Part shown: one piece after another, positions 18,001 to 33,157 of the stretch | Position numbering within the stretch: position 1 is the first letter of the stretch | How the letters are laid out: every line of letters starts with the position of its first letter | From: Diploscapter coronatus | Taxonomy: Eukaryota > Nematoda > Chromadorea > Rhabditida > Rhabditidae | Direction: 5' to 3' | Length of the DNA stretch: 64,000 nt | NCBI GenBank assembly: GCA_964036155.1 | Contig: OZ038423.1 | Coordinates: 55,009,249 to 55,073,248, forward strand | Program-made: the position numbers and the translations under genes | The notes under the pieces: generated by a model | Told to the model about the DNA's origin: nothing | The model's input: the letters and a program-made list of their open reading frames with translations, nothing else | Databases searched by the model: none

Positions 18001-19884
18001 GATACTTCACTTTTTACACCTTTTTTTGTAACACAGGAAAGATTTCTAAGAAGAATTGAAATAGGAGCAAACATAAATTATATCTCGGAATTTCCATTCT
18101 ATATCGTGCATCTTTTCTACGTTCTTAATAGCTTTTTCAGACGAAGTCTAAATTTGCTGTTCCAAGTTCGTTTAAATTAAAGGCGATTGTTGACAAATTC
18201 TGGCCATTTCAATTTTTTAAAATCTTTATTCTTCTTCCCATTAAAATTTTATTTTCAGACGATGAAATCTTGTCTGTGGATGTGGATGCAGACCCGATTC
18301 TAAGACAGGACACTTCGCTCGACGGAAACGGGGAAATTCGAGTGCACAGGGGAATGCTTAGGAGTGCTAGATATGTCTATGACACACTAAGGCAAAATTA
18401 ACAAAGATTTTACAACGTTTTTCTTCTTCCTTTAGGAAGCACAATGTACTGGACGACATGTACGTGCTCAACCCAACATACGATTTGGTCATTTGCGGGC
18501 ACAGTCTCGGGGCTGGAGTTGCCTCTCTGCTTACACTGCTAATAAAGTGAGTTTTGTTTAAAGATAAATGGGAATAATTTTTCAATTTTTTTTAAAAATT
18601 CATTTCATCTCATACTTTATTCTCGGAAGTAACATTTACATTTAAAAAAAATGTAAACGGGCTAGATTGCACTGTTTGCTGAAAAAAACCAATGAAATTA
18701 ACATTTCGAGTTTCAATCGATTATTCGTTATTCTAGATAATTGCAAATTTTCAGACAGAAGTACCCGGCAGTGCGTTGTTATGCCTACTGCCCCCCAGGC
18801 TGCGTGATCAGTGAGAATGGACAGACAGAAATGGAGCAGCACGTGATGAGCATCGTCGTGGGGGATGACGTCGTCTCCAGGATTTCGTATCATGTAAGAA
18901 AAACTAAACTTTTCAATTTAACTTGTTTTCTTCTTCAGTCGATGTATCAAATGAGAGAGAAGGTGCATCACGAATTGGCGAACTGCACTCGAGCCAAATA
19001 CGAGATTCTTATCAAGGGAGTCTTCCAGCTATTCTTCACTCCTCCTTGGCAGACCACTCCTTTGTCAGGTAAGGAAATGTTTTAAAGAAAATTTGCAAAG
19101 AATTTAAACAAAGATCGACATTTGACATTTCATATCGGATTTTTCTTAAAGATCCAGTGATTTAATGAACAAACGTACCGTTTCATGCAACTATTCTGTT
19201 TTCCTTTTAAATTATTATTTCAGGCACAGTAGTGGATAGTTCGAATCTAATAGAAGGAGGGACAGCAGCGACTTCCTACGGCACTTCGCCTCTGCATACA
19301 GCCATCGATTTCCCCAATCCACTTTGTCAGCGAGTTCAGGTATTTTCATTTACTTTTTGATGGTTATATTTGTCATTTTTCAGTTATATGCACCTGGAAA
19401 AATCCTGTATGTCGGTCAGAGTTCGGTGGAAGACAACGATTTGATGGTGCAGCAGTGGATCGACGCAAAGTAAAAATAGCCTTATTAGATTTTTTCATTC
19501 ACCTATTGGATAAAGAAAAAATAACTTGTTGACAATCAAAGCGCACAAATAGACATCTTTCGAGCATCCTTTCATTCATCGTTATTTTTCTTGTGAATTT
19601 CCTGCTCTTCCAAACTGAAAAAAGAGAAAAAATAGCGCTATGCAATGGAAGATAGATTTTGAATTCAACCGACTTAAATCTTGTTCAACGGCAATTCTAT
19701 TCATCATACACATTTTAGATGTCTGCGAGAAATTAAGCTGTCAGCCTCAGCCTTCACCGACCACCTGCCGAAGAACGTGGCTCGAATTCTGTCGAAGCTG
19801 TCCGAGACCGAATCAGATTCAGTCACTTCATCCCTGTCTGCTTCTGCTTCTTCTTTGTTCACTTCCGATGTCATGGAGGTTTGA
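15020..19884 (+). CDS. DAGLB: sn-1-specific diacylglycerol lipase (DAGL beta-like)
   Basis: Membrane serine hydrolase that cleaves diacylglycerol to 2-arachidonoylglycerol or a similar monoacylglycerol. Sixteen exons: 15020-15114, 15533-15648, 15693-15836, 15905-16086, 16238-16409, 16742-16905, 17281-17472, 17704-17817, 17860-17959, 18259-18391, 18436-18546, 18755-18893, 18939-19068, 19224-19339, 19384-19469 and 19719-19884, giving 719 residues. The start matches the family opening (ASDDFVFPG). Four N-terminal membrane segments follow, with SARGTI as in DAGLs. The segment EDNCCFCN precedes the lipase fold. The nucleophile elbow is ICGHSLGAG (Ser about 494); Asp about 546 (VVGDDVVSRI) and His about 680 (FTDHLP) complete the triad at the family's spacing. 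Exon 7 adds a basic 64-residue insert. Intron 18392-18435 needs a GC donor. The short C-terminus favours beta over alpha. The stop falls inside a possible donor (GAG|GTTTGA). Confidence 0.94.
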
Positions 19885-20805
19885 TTTTTATTTTTCGTTC
19901 CACTATTTGCTAGTCATTTTTCATTCATCATATCTTTTTTCTGATTTCTAAATTATGATGTACTTGTGTGATACGGGCAAATGTGGTTACCTGATGCGCG
20001 TAGGCATTCTCATTCATTCATTTTCGGTTATGCCATCATTCATAATTCTAGACAAGCTAGATTTTTATTGCGTAATTCAAATTGAATTTATGATTTTTAT
20101 GAGATGAGATGTTGATGTTTTCTTTACCCTTATTGTTGGAATGATTTATTACTCCCACCTTTTTGCAACTTCCATCCTCTTCTCTAAAGCAACAAGGGGA
20201 AGAGAAGCCTAAAATACAATGGACAGTTTTTATCACTAATTTTCATACAGGCCTATGCATAATTATGATATTACGACTTGCGTTGTGACTCTTTCATTGC
20301 CGCTGCAGTCTTTGGGCATTGGGTGATAATTCCAGAGTTGTAATTTGAATGTCTTGAGTGGTATTCTGTGGTTCAAAAAATTTAGTTAGTGAATAATATG
20401 CAGAATATCATCCATTTCGAAGAATTTCCTATTTATATTAATTTGTCATATTAGAAGACGTGTTACTAGCTCGCAGTTGGTCTGCTCTATGGGTTTATTT
20501 TCATTCATTTCCTTCCTCTCCCATTTACAGTCCTTATCAATTGTTAACGCATTTCGATACTTGCTGATTAGACTTTTTTCCTGTTGCCATTTGCACTTTT
20601 AAAAATGACCTTTAATTTATTAAATTTCAGTTGATTTTTCCTGTAAAAAAATTTATTCAGAGGTGGTTTTTTTATATAGAAATTGATGATATCAGAATTG
20701 CAAATAAACAACTTACCATTCTGATGTTTCGTGCAGATAGATGCAGAACATAGAGGTTTTGTCCCTCGCTTTCATTGTTTCTTCCCTTCATCCTATGACA
20801 ATCAA
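19885..20805. other. Region between lipase stop and amidase-ALDH start
   Basis: AT-rich and without recognisable coding content, except that the frame of the downstream gene stays open back to a TTTCGTGCAG acceptor ending at 20736. The region could therefore be an ordinary intergenic spacer holding the promoter of the fusion gene, or an 850-bp intron joining the two genes. Confidence 0.5.
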
Positions 20806-24512
<3,707 letters not shown>

Positions 24513-24624
24513 TTTGGAGATACAGAAATTGATATCATATTGTGATGGTATAGTTCATTTCATACACGTATTAGAGGATAGTATTTTCATAGTAGAAAGT
24601 TCACTAATCTCTTAACTACTCTCC

Positions 24625-24799
24625 ATTATCTATGAGATGAACGTTGCTGTCCCCTTTCTTTGGGCTCTAACGTTGACACGAGGCTTTTTCTCCTTGTCCG
24701 TCTGCGTCCTCGTCGCACTCTTTTCGCATTATTTTCACTAAACGGTTCGTACCAGCATCTCTACTCTTTCTGCTAGGCAACGTTCATCTCATAGATAAT
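24625..24799. mobile_element. MITE-like element with perfect 23-bp terminal inverted repeats
   Basis: ATTATCTATGAGATGAACGT plus TGC at the left end is exactly the reverse complement of the right end at 24777-24799. The 129-bp interior is non-coding. Perfect arms in otherwise diverged non-coding DNA suggest either recent insertion or selection for the hairpin. No transposase is present. Confidence 0.6.
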
Positions 24800-25140
24800 C
24801 AAGAGTGGCAAATAGATTATTCTTCAAAGATTTTTGACAATCCATCTACTCTTTTGCAGTAGAATATCATGAATCTCATTCATTTCACTTCATGTGACAT
24901 TTTATGATCCAGTCCTATTTTAACATTTCTTCTCTTTTAGAAGATCTTCAAATCTTTGAAGAATTTCTTTAATTTTTAAACTTCATTTACCAATTAAATA
25001 CATGATTTATTGTATATTTCAAAGATAATTGAAAATATTTTGAGATTTTCATAGATCAAATTATCGTTCGTCGTTCAGTTATCCCTTGCAGGATATCCAG
25101 GAAGTACCACGAGGAGGTAGACGAATATCACTTCCCGCCA

Positions 25141-25168
25141 CACAATCACACACACACGCACACACATC
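25141..25168. repeat. CA/CACG microsatellite
   Basis: Simple dinucleotide repeat (CACACACACGCACACACA) in the spacer downstream of the truncated phosphatase. Confidence 0.8.
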
Positions 25169-25361
25169 TGAAAACTTACAATAAGATATCCTTCCTTCAC
25201 CCACACTATTTCTCTTATGGTTGCGAAGAATAGACCTTATTACTGTTTTAGATGAATTAAAATGCGGATAAAATTTACAATAATGTGCAAACTAGACCTA
25301 GGGAGCACTTTTGTCAGACAAATATCGTATTTTAGCCCATTTGACTGAGGCAAGGTATTTT

Positions 25362-26627
25362 TCATATCTGAGTCAAGATAAAATTACTGTAGAGCCCCTT
25401 GACGTAATTGGCGTGAATGTAGTCGCCCCTCGGCACTTTGTCGTTCAGTACAACTCGAGTCACGTCCAGGCACGGAATGTCTTAAAATCGATTTTTATAT
25501 GTTTTTTTTTTATCTAGGATGACTTCTCCATTTTTATTCGATTTTCGGGTAAACTTTCTTAGAGTTGTCGGTAAAAGTTTAAAAATTTGATAATTCTTCA
25601 TCTTTCAGTCAACTGCTAACTCACCGTTGTATCGATTCTTGCTTTTGTTGGCCTCGTATGCAATGTGTTTTTTGCTGCGCGTCTTGTAGATCTGCACGTT
25701 CCTGTTGAACTGATCAAGCAGTTTGTCGATGCCGGCTTTGGTAGCCTCTTCCGCGAAGATCCTGAAGTTCTCCTTCTGCTCTGCTGGGCGCGGCAGCGGG
25801 TCAGTGTCCCTCGGATGGAAGAAGCACTTCAGATCGAACGGATTAGGGCTTTCTGAAATGCCAATTTATTTGTCTTGTTTTATCCCCGCCAAATGATTCA
25901 ATTTCTTTAAAAAAAAAAAGATATTGAATGATTATCAATATTCACTTTCTACAAGATCTTTTAGCTTTGTGAGTTGTTTTTGGGAAAGAAAAGAGAATGA
26001 TCTTCATTTCTTTGACTCATGATGATTAAGATGAATGAAATTTAGGGCACATAGAAAAAGACACTGGGACACCAATTAGAAAAAGTGGTGTCTTTTTCTA
26101 GGAGCCGAGAGCAAGAAATTATGCAATCTGATGCAGTCGTACTCTCTTGATTTCCCATGCTATTTCAAGCGAGTTGCATTGCAACTAAGTATGAACACGC
26201 CCTATCACTCACCACTGTTCTCCACCGTGGTGGCCCTGCCCTTCGTCTTCATTCTCTCTTTCTTTTTGCCGCTGAGTTTGCTTTTGCCCTTCTTCTGCAA
26301 ACAACAAATTCATCGTGTTCATTTCGTGAAAGTCAGGATGAGAAAATTTTACGATTTTCCATTATATCCTAATTACACATTTTCGCAAGTTCTGTTCGGT
26401 CAACTGCCTCTGGCAGCCAACTTCACAGTCAGTCATTCATTCATGTCATGTGATGGCATCCTTTGGAGGTCTTCCTGACTTCCCGTTTTCTGGCAGACTT
26501 CCAGACGTACCATTTTGATCTTCTTCTCATCGTCCATCTCGAAGTCGTATGGGTTCAGTTGAGTTGCTGGCCTCGGAAGATTGTAGAGGAGTGCTGTGTG
26601 CAAGGAAGGTGAAGTTGATGAGCACAA
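25362..26627 (-). pseudogene. Protein tyrosine phosphatase, truncated before the catalytic site
   Basis: Four phase-compatible exons: 26627-26511, 26294-26213, 25852-25625 and 25480-25362. They encode a Lys/Arg-rich juxta-domain stretch (KKGKSKLSGKKKERMKTKGR), then the N-terminal PTP helix region (ENFRIFAEEATKAGIDKLLD, KNRYNDIPCLDVTRVVL), then the substrate-recognition region GDYIHANYV and FILTQ. GDYIHANYV in this form is familiar from the expanded nematode PTP families. Directly after FILTQ the frame reads Ile-stop, and nothing resembling the WPD loop or the HCSAGxGR signature follows in 850 bp. So this is either a decayed gene, a 5' fragment, or a gene whose 3' exons are missing from this assembly. 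The N-terminal exon is the least certain; no signal peptide or membrane segment is seen. Confidence 0.65.
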
Positions 26628-28055
26628 AAACGTTTATTAATGATAAGTTGGGGTATTTATAGAGATCAGGGGTGAGATATCTAAAGATAGATATGCAATT
26701 AGTGTGGAGTGAAATTATCACATACATTCATACCCTAACTAGTTCTAATGAGTGGTAATGGAAGCGAATAAATCATTTCTTTTCAAACTGTTCGTTAGCA
26801 TAATGTATGCAAATTCGAACTTCTATAAAAATCGTGAAGATCAGCTTTCTAAAGAAGACATAAGCTTGCGTAAATACAGTAAGTTTTCTATTTTCTAGGT
26901 TAACGGTTAATCTAGAACCTGTTAATATTCCGACTACACGATTACTGCCGCAAACTGCGATCTTCGCTTTTCCGTTTCGTAGAAAAATCAATTTTTCTAT
27001 GCTTTCAGATTGAATCTATCTGGGTTGTACGAAAATGTTTTTTTTAAACGCACGAAAACGTAACGAAAATCGCTCAAAACTGACGTAAATGTAACGAAAA
27101 CGAAACGTAAACATAAACGTAAATTGGAAGACTTTCAAAATATTATACGATGAGTATTATTTTTAGATGAAACAATTTACTTTAAAAATTAAAGAAAACG
27201 CAAAAAAAAATAATAAAAGCAGGAGAAGTATGTATGATTAGCAATCACATAAAGGTGATCGAAAATTAACTTTCTCAACTGCAACCAACATCCAGAATTG
27301 ACAGCAAAATATTCAATAAATCTTATCAAAGATGATAATTATGAAAATGTTGGCGATCAAAATGGTCATTTGAAGAATAATTCATTTTGAAATTAGTTGT
27401 ATCTTTTAAAACATGATTTGTGATGCTATCCGATCCAACAATTTAATAATGCACCGATTTCTAATAAACTAAATTGTTTTTTTTCAGAATATAAGTTGGC
27501 GATTGCTATAATCGATTTTCTACATCGAATATTTCAGCTAAATAAGTTGAATTTTGATCGAATGGGTTTCGCTGTGATTTTGATATTCGCTATTTTCACA
27601 TCGATTGAAACTTGAATGAATTTCACTTTCTAGTCAATCGATAATAGCAAAACTTTCTAAAATTTTCAACAGAAAAGGATTTTCGCTAGAACCGTTGTTC
27701 GTGCGTCAGAAAACTAAAAACCAGCAAATTTGCATAAGTTCCTCTCCAATGCTAAAAATTCCCTTTAAACTTTGCCCCCGGTACAGAGAGATACCAACAT
27801 TTGAGTTTGAGCAGGTGCAAATTTGAAATCGACTTCAGTATGTCCAAATGAAATCGTTACTCAGACAAAACAGTAATTAAGAATTAGCAGATATTCACAA
27901 ATATAGATACATTCTCAAACACCATGCAAATTACAATAATCATCAATGTCTTTTATGCTTGAAAACTTTATAAATACCGTTAGATTTTAAGGTTACAAAT
28001 TTCATTATTGCTTTGAATTTCAAATTTTGTTTTCATTTTTTAATCTTTTAGCAGG
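26628..28055. other. AT-rich intergenic region
   Basis: No coding segment recognised. An ACGTAA/AACGAAA-rich tract lies near 27,030-27,125 and resembles the palindromic element at 4,250-4,304. One copy of a diverged direct repeat lies at 27,691-27,737; the second is at 28,433-28,478. Confidence 0.5.
27691..27737 (+). repeat. Diverged direct repeat, copy 1
   Basis: ACCGTTGTTCGTGCGTCAGA then AAACTAAAAACC and AAATTTGCATAA; copy 2 at 28433-28478 reads ACCATCGTTCACGTGTCAAA then ACTAAAAACT and AAATTTTGCATAA. A ~46-bp unit is clearly shared, with several substitutions and small indels. It is probably part of a dispersed repeat family. Confidence 0.45.
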
Positions 28056-29655
28056 ATGTCATATTTAGACACCCCATCTGTAGCTCCACTGGAAATATCG
28101 GAATGTGAAAGCAGGTTGTCAAGTCAAATTAGTATCACCAGGTGAGAAAATTAATGAAAAGGATATACCTGAATACAAAAGTCTCTTTATGAAGATTAAA
28201 TAAATTTTGGAATCGATTTCTCGATATTCATTCAAAATTAAATCTATTACAGAAATGGTCATTCATATGTGAGGAAGCAATGCGGACAAAATTCTCGTCG
28301 GAAAATACTCATCTTGTAAGTATTGCATTTATGTTTTATTCATTCGATTAAAACTTAATGCATTTCCCCTTTCAATAAATCAACAGTTCGGTTTTTTTTT
28401 TGCAAAAATCCCAGCAGAGAGCTTGCGGTCAAACCATCGTTCACGTGTCAAAACTAAAAACTACTAAATTTTGCATAATGATATTCTCTCGAAATTATCA
28501 TCACCAAAGTTGAAAATAGCACAGGGCTCGACAGAAAATGATGATAATGCTCTCGTGAATCTTATCAATGGAGGCGGAGCCCGCTCCTTTGTTCCTGTTG
28601 CAGCCATGCAACTTCATTTGATATATTACAAATACGTTAACAAATGCTCCCCTTACAAATATAAACTCCCACGATACAGTAGGGATTTGATGAATTAGTC
28701 TATCCGCTCCAACAACCCCGTGTTTACGAAGCGATTTATTAATCAACACTCACAGTTGGACTTCGTTATTTCATTGTTGCTTCACCCATTTTATATTAGC
28801 TCGCTTGAAGTACAACTCGCTCTCTCTCCATCTACTTTTACTATTTTGTTGTCAACCAGAAAAGCAGTAATAAATCTATTAAATCTAAATCTATCGACCC
28901 AACAGACCCGCTATAAAAGGGGGCCTTTTTCCCTGCGAAGATGGTTCATTTTAGCTTTGAAATAACTTCATGATCTATCCATCGTGCTATTTTAATTACT
29001 AAATCAACTAGCGTTTCTTATCTCCAATCTCTTTATTCTTGAATACTCTAGTGAATCGCCAAGAGCTAAAGAAAGACCTTGATACCTCTAATTCGAGTTT
29101 GACTTTTCGATTCCCCGTTCATCTTTCCATCAGAACTTTCCTCTCTTATCAAGGCGCCTCGAAATCCATTCAGTTGTTTTTGCTCCAGGCTTAGACAAAT
29201 ATTGTAATCAAAATCGTTTTCATGCAGATTCTGATTTTGACAACAGCCTATCAATTAGTGACAATAAGTCTTCTTAGTTTATCAATATATTTGCGAACTA
29301 GCCCGTATTGTTTCAAAACACTTATTTAATAAAAATCTATCAGTCATAAATAAAACAATTTTTCAGGATGAAGGTAATTGCCCTTATTTGCATAATTGGA
29401 TGTCTGATATCGCTTGTGTTTGGTGGTCTCATTGACAGATCTGGAAGAGATCTCGAAAAGCGACAGGTAAAATAAAATCGTATTCATCCTCTTGGTTCAT
29501 TTCATGAGATGAGTCTACAAGTTTTTACACTCAAATTTTTAAAATCACTCTTTTAATTAATAAAATTCTAGGCCGATGAAAAGACCATTGGAAAGAATTA
29601 TAATTCACAAGGTAAAATTTATCATCATTATCATAAGACCCTGCAAACTACTTGA
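28056..29655 (+). CDS. Small predicted single-pass membrane protein, unrecognised
   Basis: I do not recognise a family. Four exons fit together in phase: 28056-28141, 28253-28315, 29367-29466 and 29572-29655, giving 110 residues. Each junction has a normal signal (ACCAG|GTGAGA, CTT|GTAAGT, CAG|GTAAAA; acceptors TTACAG, TTTCAG, TCTAG). The first 49 residues are hydrophilic and end in basic residues (NSRRKILI). Then comes a hydrophobic segment beginning MKVIALICIIGCLISLVF and a Lys/Arg-containing tail (RSGRDLEKRQADEK). This reads as a type II-like membrane protein. Alternatively exon 3 starts its own secreted peptide, because MKVIALICIIG with the following residues also looks like a signal peptide and a dibasic KR site follows. 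The 3' end is uncertain: a donor-like GTAAAA sits within the last exon. Medium-low confidence. Confidence 0.4.
28433..28478 (+). repeat. Diverged direct repeat, copy 2
   Basis: Second copy of the unit at 27691-27737, located inside the large second intron of the small membrane-protein model. Confidence 0.45.
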
Positions 29656-30540
29656 AGTTTAAAGCGCAGAGTGTACAACTTTGCCCCAGAAAAATTATAC
29701 AATGTACGATTATTCGTCACTCCATCCATTTCTTTATTTTTCTCAATTTTCATTGAATTTTACAATTATTTTTTTATCAACTTGGCCTGCAGATAGATAA
29801 TCGATACATTAGGATAATCCACACCTGGGTGTTTGCGAAAATATGCCCAGTAGCACTGTTAATTGTTCTAATCAAATAAAATTCCATATTTCTTTCATTT
29901 CGTAACCCGAATGGCTGGATGGTCTAAAGTTCTTGTTTTTACTTGAAATTATTCAAAATGAAGTAAAAATACCAACAACATCACAACGTCAAGAGAACCC
30001 AAAAAAAATAAGGGAATGAATGGAATAACAACTAATTGTGCATTGTGCAATTCAACTGATGAAAATTTTTGGAAATTCATCTTGATTTAGATTTTGAAAA
30101 TTGTTAGCGGTTAATTTCTATTTCAATGTTGGTTTCGAATTTTAAAAATTTAAACTTTATGCATCCCTGGTGCGTATAATGTCAAAGGGCGCACGGTGCG
30201 CCAAGTGCTATCGTTTATGTTTGGGAAATGTGAGATTGATGAGAAGTGTACTCCGTTGCCGAATTCATTTGTTTTCACCTAATTTGTTGATAAAATGAAG
30301 CTGAAAGTTTCGAAAAAGAAAAAAGTTGACAGACATGTCGAAGAGGATCAACCAAGCCTTTCCTAATGGGCAAGAATTAATTAGTTAGCAATGGAGCGCA
30401 CTTCTTATCAGCTTCATATTTTCAAGCATGAACGATAATAACCTTCTCAGACATTCACTCTTAATAGACAGACAAACTCAAGAAGAAAATTATGCTTTTA
30501 GATCCTATTTTTGATCTTACATAGTTTATCAATTTTAGCT
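29656..30540. other. Non-coding spacer before the transposon block
   Basis: No conserved ORF. It holds a small GC palindrome (GGGCGCACGGTGCGCC) near 30,186. A ~25-bp stretch near 30,425 (AAGCATGAACGATAATAACC) recurs with few changes near 31,577 on the far side of the foldback element. Confidence 0.45.
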
Positions 30541-31518
30541 CACAAGGAGTGCTCACTATAAGAAACGCGAATTATCGGACAAGACCTATATCATTAGAAA
30601 GCTTGTTCCAAGAGCAGTGCAATGATGCCAAACTTTTGTGCCCATAAGGGATTTTACGCTGTAAACGAAAGACGAGAAGTTTCTTAGTGTAGGCCTGATG
30701 TCGCATAGCGTTTTCTGTCGTTGTTTCTTCGTGATTTCACATGGGATTTCAGAGTTTCTTCCTGTAATATGTAGGAATATACCATACAATGATGTAAGAA
30801 ATAAATTTAAGCAAGTCCCTGCACATTTCAGGTAAAGGTGGTCCGTTTCCAGCCTTTGATCGGTCTTATAAATGATATTATGGATAATCTTCAAAAATTC
30901 ACCGCATTCGATGTAGTGATTGTATCGACGAGATCTCTTCGGATTTGAATTATTCGTGCTCTTCTCGTCATTTTGATACAAAATTCAGATTTTTTCCGTA
31001 GAGAAATAACAACTTTCCGTTTCCGGGAAGTTCCGCTTTCGGAAGGTTCCGGAACATGCGGAAAAAGTGGTCGAATCGAATTTTAATCGTCAGATTCGGA
31101 TTCTACGATGTCGAAAACCTCTATAGACGAATTATTAGTGCATGTGCTGCAGAAATAAAACCTAGGCACGATTTTATTCGGAAAATGTTATTTATAAAAC
31201 CAGTCAAAAAGTGGAAACGGATTGGCTGATCTGAGATGTGGCAGAACTTGCTTAAATTTATTTACATCATTGCATGGTATATTTCTACATATTACAGCAA
31301 AAAAATTCCGAAATCCCATGTGAAATCACGAAGAAACAACGACAGAAAACGCTATGCGACATCAGGCCTACACTAAGAAACTTCTCGTCTTTCGTTTACA
31401 GCGTAAAATCCCTTATGGGCACAAAAGTTTGGCATCATTGCACTGCTCTTGGAACAAGCTTTCTAATGATATAGGTCTTGTCCGATAATTCGCGTTTCTT
31501 ATAGCGAGCACTCCTTGT
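30541..31518. mobile_element. Foldback element with ~310-bp inverted arms
   Basis: The left arm (about 30541-30850) and right arm (about 31211-31518) are inverted copies of each other. The outer ~200 bp are nearly identical, from CACAAGGAGTGCTC inward. The same 56-codon open stretch (containing KQRQKTLCDIRPTLRNF) can therefore be read on the minus strand in the left arm and the plus strand in the right. Toward the centre the arms diverge (small indels near 30,765-30,800). The ~360-bp centre includes a CCGGAA/TTCCGG-rich stretch near 31,015-31,060. No transposase is present. The shared ORF may be a relic of the parent element's coding sequence. Confidence 0.75.
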
Positions 31519-33157
31519 CAGCAGCAAATTTTAAATTTTAGACTGCGTCTCCGTGATCCTTAGGCCGGGTAAGTTAAGCATGAATGATAATAGCTTTCTC
31601 ACTAGGGAAGCATCTGACCTCGTCCTCTCGATATGAAAAACGGATACCACCATCGTGTTCTTCATGAAATTCTGATTCGAAATATGTAAAAAAGTAGCTG
31701 CCATCGAGTACGAAATTTGCGTATTAGGGCCCGCTGAAAAGTTAGCACGAACGTCATTGCTCACCTAGGCCGGTTTTGAGGGAAAGAAGACACGGGCAGC
31801 GCGGCGCAGTGGTAGTGAGGTGGGGATAAGAGTGAAGGAGTGCTATGCCCAGGGTTGCTGATGGGGCCAATTTTTCGGACCCGGACCCGCAAAATTTTTT
31901 CCAATTTTTCATCCTCTGGACCCGGACCCGTTTCCAGAACCGTCATTTTTTACCCCCTGGACCCGGACCCGGACCCGGACCCGCCCGTTGGACCCGCATG
32001 AAAATTTGCATTATTTTCAAATTTTTCAAACAAAAAACGTAATTTTAAAGGTATCTGTTATTGAAATGCAATCATTTCAGCTTATAGAATATTCCTGAGT
32101 CTATTTGATATTGATTTCTTTATCCCCTCATCAGAATAATTTAATCGGATCAGATGATTAGAAATCAATGATAATTTTTGAATCAACGAACTTATTGAAA
32201 AAGGCATAAGTTTTACTTGCAAAGAGTCGGTATCAGGGCTGTTGCGGAACCGTTTTTTTTTCTTTTTTTTAAACTCCGAATCGGAACCGGAATTTTTTCT
32301 TAATTTAACTAAATCGAGGGATTATGCCCAAAAATTCTTAGCTAATGCTCTATTATAATTTAAACGAAATTTAAAGTCTTATATTCTCAATGGAGAGTGA
32401 TCATTGTTATTTTAATGCCTTCTTCATTATTTAGTCTACCGCAGGCGAAGGTGAATAAAATTCATTTCTCTAGTAATTTTTTCCATAGGAAAATCAGCTT
32501 ATTGGATAAAATTTCTCCCATAAATAACTAATTATCTTGAAACTTTCTTTATACACAATAGCGAAAGATATAATTGCTAGTTGCATTGATAATCCCTAAT
32601 ATATTCCCTTATTGAAATGTTAGTAGGAGATTTTTATTTTTGGAGAGTTAAGAAAATTTGAAAGAAATACCAAATGGTACACTAGAATTTCATTGCAAAA
32701 TTGAAGGCAGAATGCTATTTTCGAGTGATATTTTCATTCTCAAAAATTGGCTATTTTAGATAATCCTAACCAAGTGCTGAATCCACCGACAAAGATAAAG
32801 GGTATGCTTACTAGGCAAGCTACGAGGCAAGTGTTCTAAATAAGATTTATTGCTACATACTCATTGTAAGACTAGGGAGCGCAAATGATTTTGCTAATGT
32901 GAAGACAAAGTTATAATTATTTATTTTTTTTATGAAAATATAGAACTTTGCCATTCTTTGGAAAAAAGCCGCATGAAAAATTAGTGTAACCAAAGGTATC
33001 AATTTTTGAAGACGACAATCCGAGAACCCTTTTTCTTGACGATTTTCCGTCAAGTGAAAACGAGCGATTTGAAAATTTCACTGAACATTTTGATCGGCTC
33101 AAGTCGTGTTTCGGGGACATATTCCGGAAGCAAAAATGCTCTCTAGCTTCATATCTA
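31519..33157. other. Repeat-rich non-coding region
   Basis: Contains the GGACCC array (listed) and a GGAACCG/TCGGAACCGG-type tract near 32,230-32,295. No gene-like exon was found; the remainder is AT-rich. Confidence 0.5.
31871..32000. repeat. Dispersed GGACCC hexamer repeats
   Basis: Blocks of GGACCCGGACCC recur five times or more, separated by poly-T-rich spacers such as CAAAATTTTTTCC. In forward frames they would read Asp-Pro, Thr-Arg or Gly-Pro dipeptides, but there is no sustained ORF. This is most likely simple-repeat expansion inside a repeat element. Confidence 0.7.

Larger units (their letters stand above)
24513..25361. other. Convergent region: 3' UTRs, a MITE-like hairpin and a CA microsatellite
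   Basis: Non-coding sequence between the ends of the ALDH9 fusion and the phosphatase fragment. It contains a 175-bp element with perfect 23-bp inverted ends and a CA/CACG repeat near 25,141-25,168, both listed separately. On the minus strand I looked for, and did not find, the missing second half of the phosphatase domain. Confidence 0.55.

Noticed and set aside
25081..25160. Possible continuation of the phosphatase domain (VWREVIFVYLL-like reading)
   Set aside because: Only a superficial resemblance to FWxMVWEQ; it lies next to a CA microsatellite and no donor in exon 4 would join it in frame.
30586..31474. Two separate genes for the repeated 56-codon ORF
   Set aside because: The two ORFs are the same sequence read from opposite inverted arms of one foldback element.
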